Source: CAVRJC01 sp964505725
GTDB lineage: Bacteria; Actinomycetota; Acidimicrobiia; IMCC26256; DASPTH01
Assembly: GCA_964505725.1 (NCBI GenBank)
Contig: CAZDJK010000045.1
Coordinates: forward strand, 1-39,551
DNA length: 39,551 nt
Direction: 5' to 3'
Shown: positions 36,870 through 39,551 of the stretch, in pieces
Layout: each line of letters starts with the position of its first letter
How positions within the stretch are numbered: the stretch's first letter is position 1
Made by a program: the position numbers and the translations under genes
Notes under the pieces: model-generated
Seen by the model: only the letters and a program-made list of their open reading frames with translations
What the model was told of the DNA's origin: nothing
Database searches by the model: none

Positions 36870-39104
36870 TCAGGCGCCGACGAGCACCCCCGAGCGGGCG
36901 AGCTGCGCGATCGTGTCGGCGTCGACTCCCACCTCCGCGAGCACCTCCGCCGTGTGCTGACCGAGCACCGGGACCGCGCGGTCGGTGCGCACGCCGAGGT
37001 CGTCGAACTGGAGCGGCGCGCCGATCTGCTCGGTGTGGCCATACACCGGATGCTCGTATGCGGCCGTCATCCCGAGCGACCGGTTGAGCTCGGAGTCGAA
37101 GAACGCCTCCTCGTGCGCGACCTGCACGCGTTCCGCGGGCACCTGCGCGCCCGCGAGCGCCCCGAGGAGCTCGTCGACCGCCCGCGTCCGCACGCCCGCC
37201 TCGATCGCGTCGTCGGTCGCCGCACCCGCGACGGCGCGGAGTCGGGCCCGGGTCGCGTCGTCGAGCGCGGCGACCGCGACCCAGCCGTCGGCACCCTCGT
37301 AGATCCGGTACCCCGGCCCGATGCCGGTCTGATCGTCGTCCATACGCGGATACGGCGCGATGGAGCCGTCGGGGAGCAGCAGCGTTTCGGAGGTCGTCAG
37401 CACCGCGGTCCCGAGGATGGAGGCGCGCACGTCCATGCCCTCACCGGTCTCGGCGCGGCGGCGCAACGCGAGCAGCACCGCGATCACCGAGCTGATCGCG
37501 CACTGGTCGTCGGTCATCCCGATCCGGTACCAGCGCGCCGGGTTCCCGGGCCCGGCACCTTCCTGCATCCACCCGACGACCGCCTGTGACGTCGGGTCGA
37601 CCCCGGGCCAGTCCCGGCGGGGACCCGCGGGGCCGAAGCTCGACACGTGGCAGTAGATCACCGACGGGTTCATCGCCCGCACGTCCTCGGGCCCGAGGCC
37701 GAGCAGGCGTGCCGGCGGCATGCGCAGGTTGTGGTGCACGACGTCGGCCCACTGCACCAGCCGCTCGAGGACGGGCCGCGACTCGGGCACGCGCAGGTCG
37801 ATCGCCACCGAGCGCTTGCCTCGCTGGCACCCGGCGAAGACGCGATCCGCGCCGCGCAACCGGTCGCCGGTCGGCGCCTCCACCTTCACCACATCGGCGC
37901 CGAGGTCGGCCATGAGCTGGGGGCCGAAGGGGCCGGCGAGGAACATGCCGAAGTCGAGGACCTTCAGCCCCTCGAGTGGGAGCGCCGGACGCGCGCCGGA
38001 GGTCGCAGGGGAGGGCTCGCGCGCCTGCCACCGCTCGGATCCGAGCACCGCGCGGGTGTGCTCGCCGAGCCGCGGCGCCGGGCTGCGCACCGCGAGCGGG
38101 GGGTCGACGAGGAGCGGATGGCCCGCCTGGACCGTCGCGCCCCACTGCGGGTCCTGCACCGCGATCGCGTAGTCGTTGGCGAGCACCTGCGGATCCGAGA
38201 GCGCCTCGCCCAGTTGCGACGCGACCGGCACGGTGGGCATCCCCACCTCCCACATCGCCTCGAGCCACTCGGCGCGCGTCCGCCGCCGCAGCACCGCGTC
38301 CATCGCGAGCGAAGGGCTCGCTCCGCCGTCGCCCGAGAGCTCGCTGATCACCTCGGTGAAGAGCGGCACGCGGTCGATGGACACGTCGCCCATGGTCGGG
38401 ACGATGCCGAGATCGTCGGCGCAGAACTGCACCATGTTCATGCCCTTGAAGAGCGTGGGCGCGGCCATCGCCGGCGTCGGCCGCTCGGCGCGCGCCCAGT
38501 GCTTGGACATCGGCGCCAGCGCGCCCTGCACGAGGCTCGTGTGCACGGGCCCCCCGGCACCGCAGGCGTCGCGCACGCGCAGCCGGGAGAGCACGCCGAC
38601 GACCGCCAGCAGGCCCGCGTTCCAGCTCGCGAACGGGAAGCGCAGGAAGATCGGCCCCGGCCGGGTGCCGAGCTCCTCGTCCATCACGCCGGTCGCCGCC
38701 TGGGCGAGGATGTCGTAGCCGGGCCGGTCCTCGTCGGGATGGCCGTGGGGCCAGCCGAGGATCGAGCACCACACGAGCGCCGGGTACCGCGCCGCGAGCG
38801 CGTCGTCGTCGATCCCGGCGCGAGCCGCCACCGACGGCCGCAGCCCGTGCACGAGCACGTCGGCGCCGGCGACGAGCTCGTGGAGGGCGGCCCGCCCGTC
38901 GTCGTTGTGCAGGTCGAGGACGACGCTGCGCTTGGAGCGGTTCCACGTCGCGAACCCGGCGATGGCGCGGGCGGGGTCGCCGGCCGGTGGCTCGACCTTC
39001 ACCACGTCGGCGCCCGCCTCCGCCATGAGCAATGTCGCCACCGGCCCTGCGAGCCACGACGAGACCTCGACCACCCGCACGCCGGAGAGCAGACGATCGA
39101 CCAT
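36870..39104 (-). CDS. Double-length CaiB/BaiF-type (family III) CoA-transferase
   Basis: A 744-residue protein, about twice the usual length, built of two homologous halves. Half 1 (from residue 7) begins LSGVRVVEVSSWLAGPVATL with GADVVKVEPPAGDPAR; half 2 (from about residue 385) begins LEGLKVLDFGMFLAGPFGPQ with GADVVKVEAPTGDRLR. In half 2 the catalytic Asp expected in the DxxxxxxxxGxxxAL helix is visible (MTDDQCAISSVIAVLLAL); the equivalent helix of half 1 (FASWNAGLLAVVGVLSRL) has Trp/Ser there, so half 1 may be catalytically dead or need its partner. It should move CoA between carboxylic acids in the cytoplasm; acids unknown. ATG 39104 has TAACGT (39116-39111) six bases upstream and no Shine-Dalgarno: probably leaderless. 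Confidence 0.92.
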   Translation of the reverse strand: MVDRLLSGVRVVEVSSWLAGPVATLLMAEAGADVVKVEPPAGDPARAIAGFATWNRSKRSVVLDLHNDDGRAALHELVAGADVLVHGLRPSVAARAGIDDDALAARYPALVWCSILGWPHGHPDEDRPGYDILAQAATGVMDEELGTRPGPIFLRFPFASWNAGLLAVVGVLSRLRVRDACGAGGPVHTSLVQGALAPMSKHWARAERPTPAMAAPTLFKGMNMVQFCADDLGIVPTMGDVSIDRVPLFTEVISELSGDGGASPSLAMDAVLRRRTRAEWLEAMWEVGMPTVPVASQLGEALSDPQVLANDYAIAVQDPQWGATVQAGHPLLVDPPLAVRSPAPRLGEHTRAVLGSERWQAREPSPATSGARPALPLEGLKVLDFGMFLAGPFGPQLMADLGADVVKVEAPTGDRLRGADRVFAGCQRGKRSVAIDLRVPESRPVLERLVQWADVVHHNLRMPPARLLGLGPEDVRAMNPSVIYCHVSSFGPAGPRRDWPGVDPTSQAVVGWMQEGAGPGNPARWYRIGMTDDQCAISSVIAVLLALRRRAETGEGMDVRASILGTAVLTTSETLLLPDGSIAPYPRMDDDQTGIGPGYRIYEGADGWVAVAALDDATRARLRAVAGAATDDAIEAGVRTRAVDELLGALAGAQVPAERVQVAHEEAFFDSELNRSLGMTAAYEHPVYGHTEQIGAPLQFDDLGVRTDRAVPVLGQHTAEVLAEVGVDADTIAQLARSGVLVGA

Positions 39105-39110
39105 CGCCGA

Positions 39111-39116
39111 ACGTTA
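39111..39116 (-). promoter_or_regulatory. Probable -10 of the leaderless CoA-transferase gene
   Basis: TAACGT on the minus strand, six bases before the ATG at 39104. Confidence 0.45.
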
Positions 39117-39160
39117 ACCACGCGGGGCACTCACGCGCCGAGGTGTCCGCGGGCTAGAAC

Positions 39161-39551
39161 ACGGATATCGAGCCCAACCTGCTGCTGCCGGCCCGACCGT
39201 TCACCAACCTCGACGAGTACCTCGCGGCTGGGGGCGGGCGCGGGATCGCCGCCGCCCGGGAGCACGGGGCGGAGTGGGTGCTCGACCAGCTCGTCCGCTC
39301 CGGCCTGCGCGGCCGCGGCGGCGCCGGCTTCCCCGCCGCCACCAAGTGGCGCTCGGTCGCCGCGGGTGGTCCCGCGCTCGGCGACCGCTACGTGGTCGCC
39401 AATGGCGCCGAGGGGGAACCGGGCACGTTCAAGGACCGTGCGCTCATCCGGGCGAATCCGTACCAGGTCGTCGAAGGACTCGCGATCGCGGCGACCGTCG
39501 TCAACGCGCGAGAGGCGTTCATCGCGGTGAAGGCGTCGTTCGCGCCCGAGA
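39161..39551 (+). CDS. NuoF-like NADH-binding iron-sulfur flavoprotein, 3' end cut off
   Basis: The reading frame is clearly the N-terminus of a NuoF/HoxF-type subunit: RPFTNLDEYLAAGGGRGIAA, then the FMN/NADH glycine-rich block RSGLRGRGGAGFPAATKW, and YVVANGAEGEPGTFKDR with NPYQVVEGLAIAA. About 130 residues lie inside the window. It would transfer electrons from NADH via FMN to an Fe-S partner, in complex I or a related dehydrogenase. The start is a problem: an in-frame TAG (39155-39157) is followed by ACG GAT ATC GAG, and no ATG, GTG or TTG appears before the conserved region; the first GTG is 33 codons in, after conserved residues. I place the 5' edge at ACG 39161; ATC 39167 or CTG 39179 are other possibilities. 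Confidence 0.85.

Overview
The window is a GC-rich actinobacterial chromosome segment with dense genes on both strands and frequent GTG/TTG starts. A mycothiol synthase (mshD), an HU protein with a long Lys/Ala/Arg tail, a FadD19-type acyl-CoA synthetase next to an SDR, a CFP30B-like double glyoxalase and many start codons placed just behind a TAnnnT hexamer (leaderless type) all point to a mycothiol-producing actinobacterium. An uncultured Acidimicrobiia-like lineage is my guess, not something the sequence proves. No tRNA, rRNA, CRISPR array, insertion sequence or prophage was found.

Layout. 1-6.5 kb: a truncated DHA2-type MFS exporter, a small HAD protein, a membrane protein, HU, aquaporin Z, a zinc alcohol dehydrogenase, PPK2 and an unknown protein. 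6.6-15.5 kb: a thioredoxin-fold/glycosidase-like YyaL-SPATA20 protein, an O-methyltransferase, then a minus-strand run (small membrane protein, frameshifted epimerase, M2/M3-type metallopeptidase, SDR, FadD-like ligase) and a divergent dienelactone hydrolase. 15.5-20.2 kb: a sparse, accessory-looking stretch with long non-coding gaps, a 41-residue cationic protein, a coiled-coil/GRAM-like protein, a PAS protein whose histidine-kinase dimerisation helix has lost its His, a secreted protein, and a ParB-fold-like protein with an open reading frame continuing past its TGA. 20.2-24.4 kb: mshD-rlmN-membrane protein chained by 4-base overlaps, a double VOC protein, endonuclease III and a small coiled-coil protein. 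24.5-28.6 kb: hisD-hisC-hisB-hisA, tightly overlapping but without hisH. 28.7-35.5 kb: an alpha/beta hydrolase and oligopeptidase B on the minus strand, then hisI-trpE-ygfZ-YdhR-like-SDR on the plus strand. 35.6-39.55 kb: a GYD protein, a YceI-like pair, a double-length CaiB-type CoA-transferase, and the start of a NuoF-like protein.

The genes are mainly housekeeping: histidine and tryptophan entry steps, redox buffering, DNA repair, rRNA methylation and Fe-S maintenance, mixed with lipid/CoA chemistry. I see no obvious defence or mobile system. The most unusual items are the degenerate PAS-kinase relic, the SDR with Phe at the catalytic Tyr position, the CoA-transferase with one apparently inactive half, the repeated leaderless-start pattern, and the poorly explained DNA between 15.7 and 20.2 kb.
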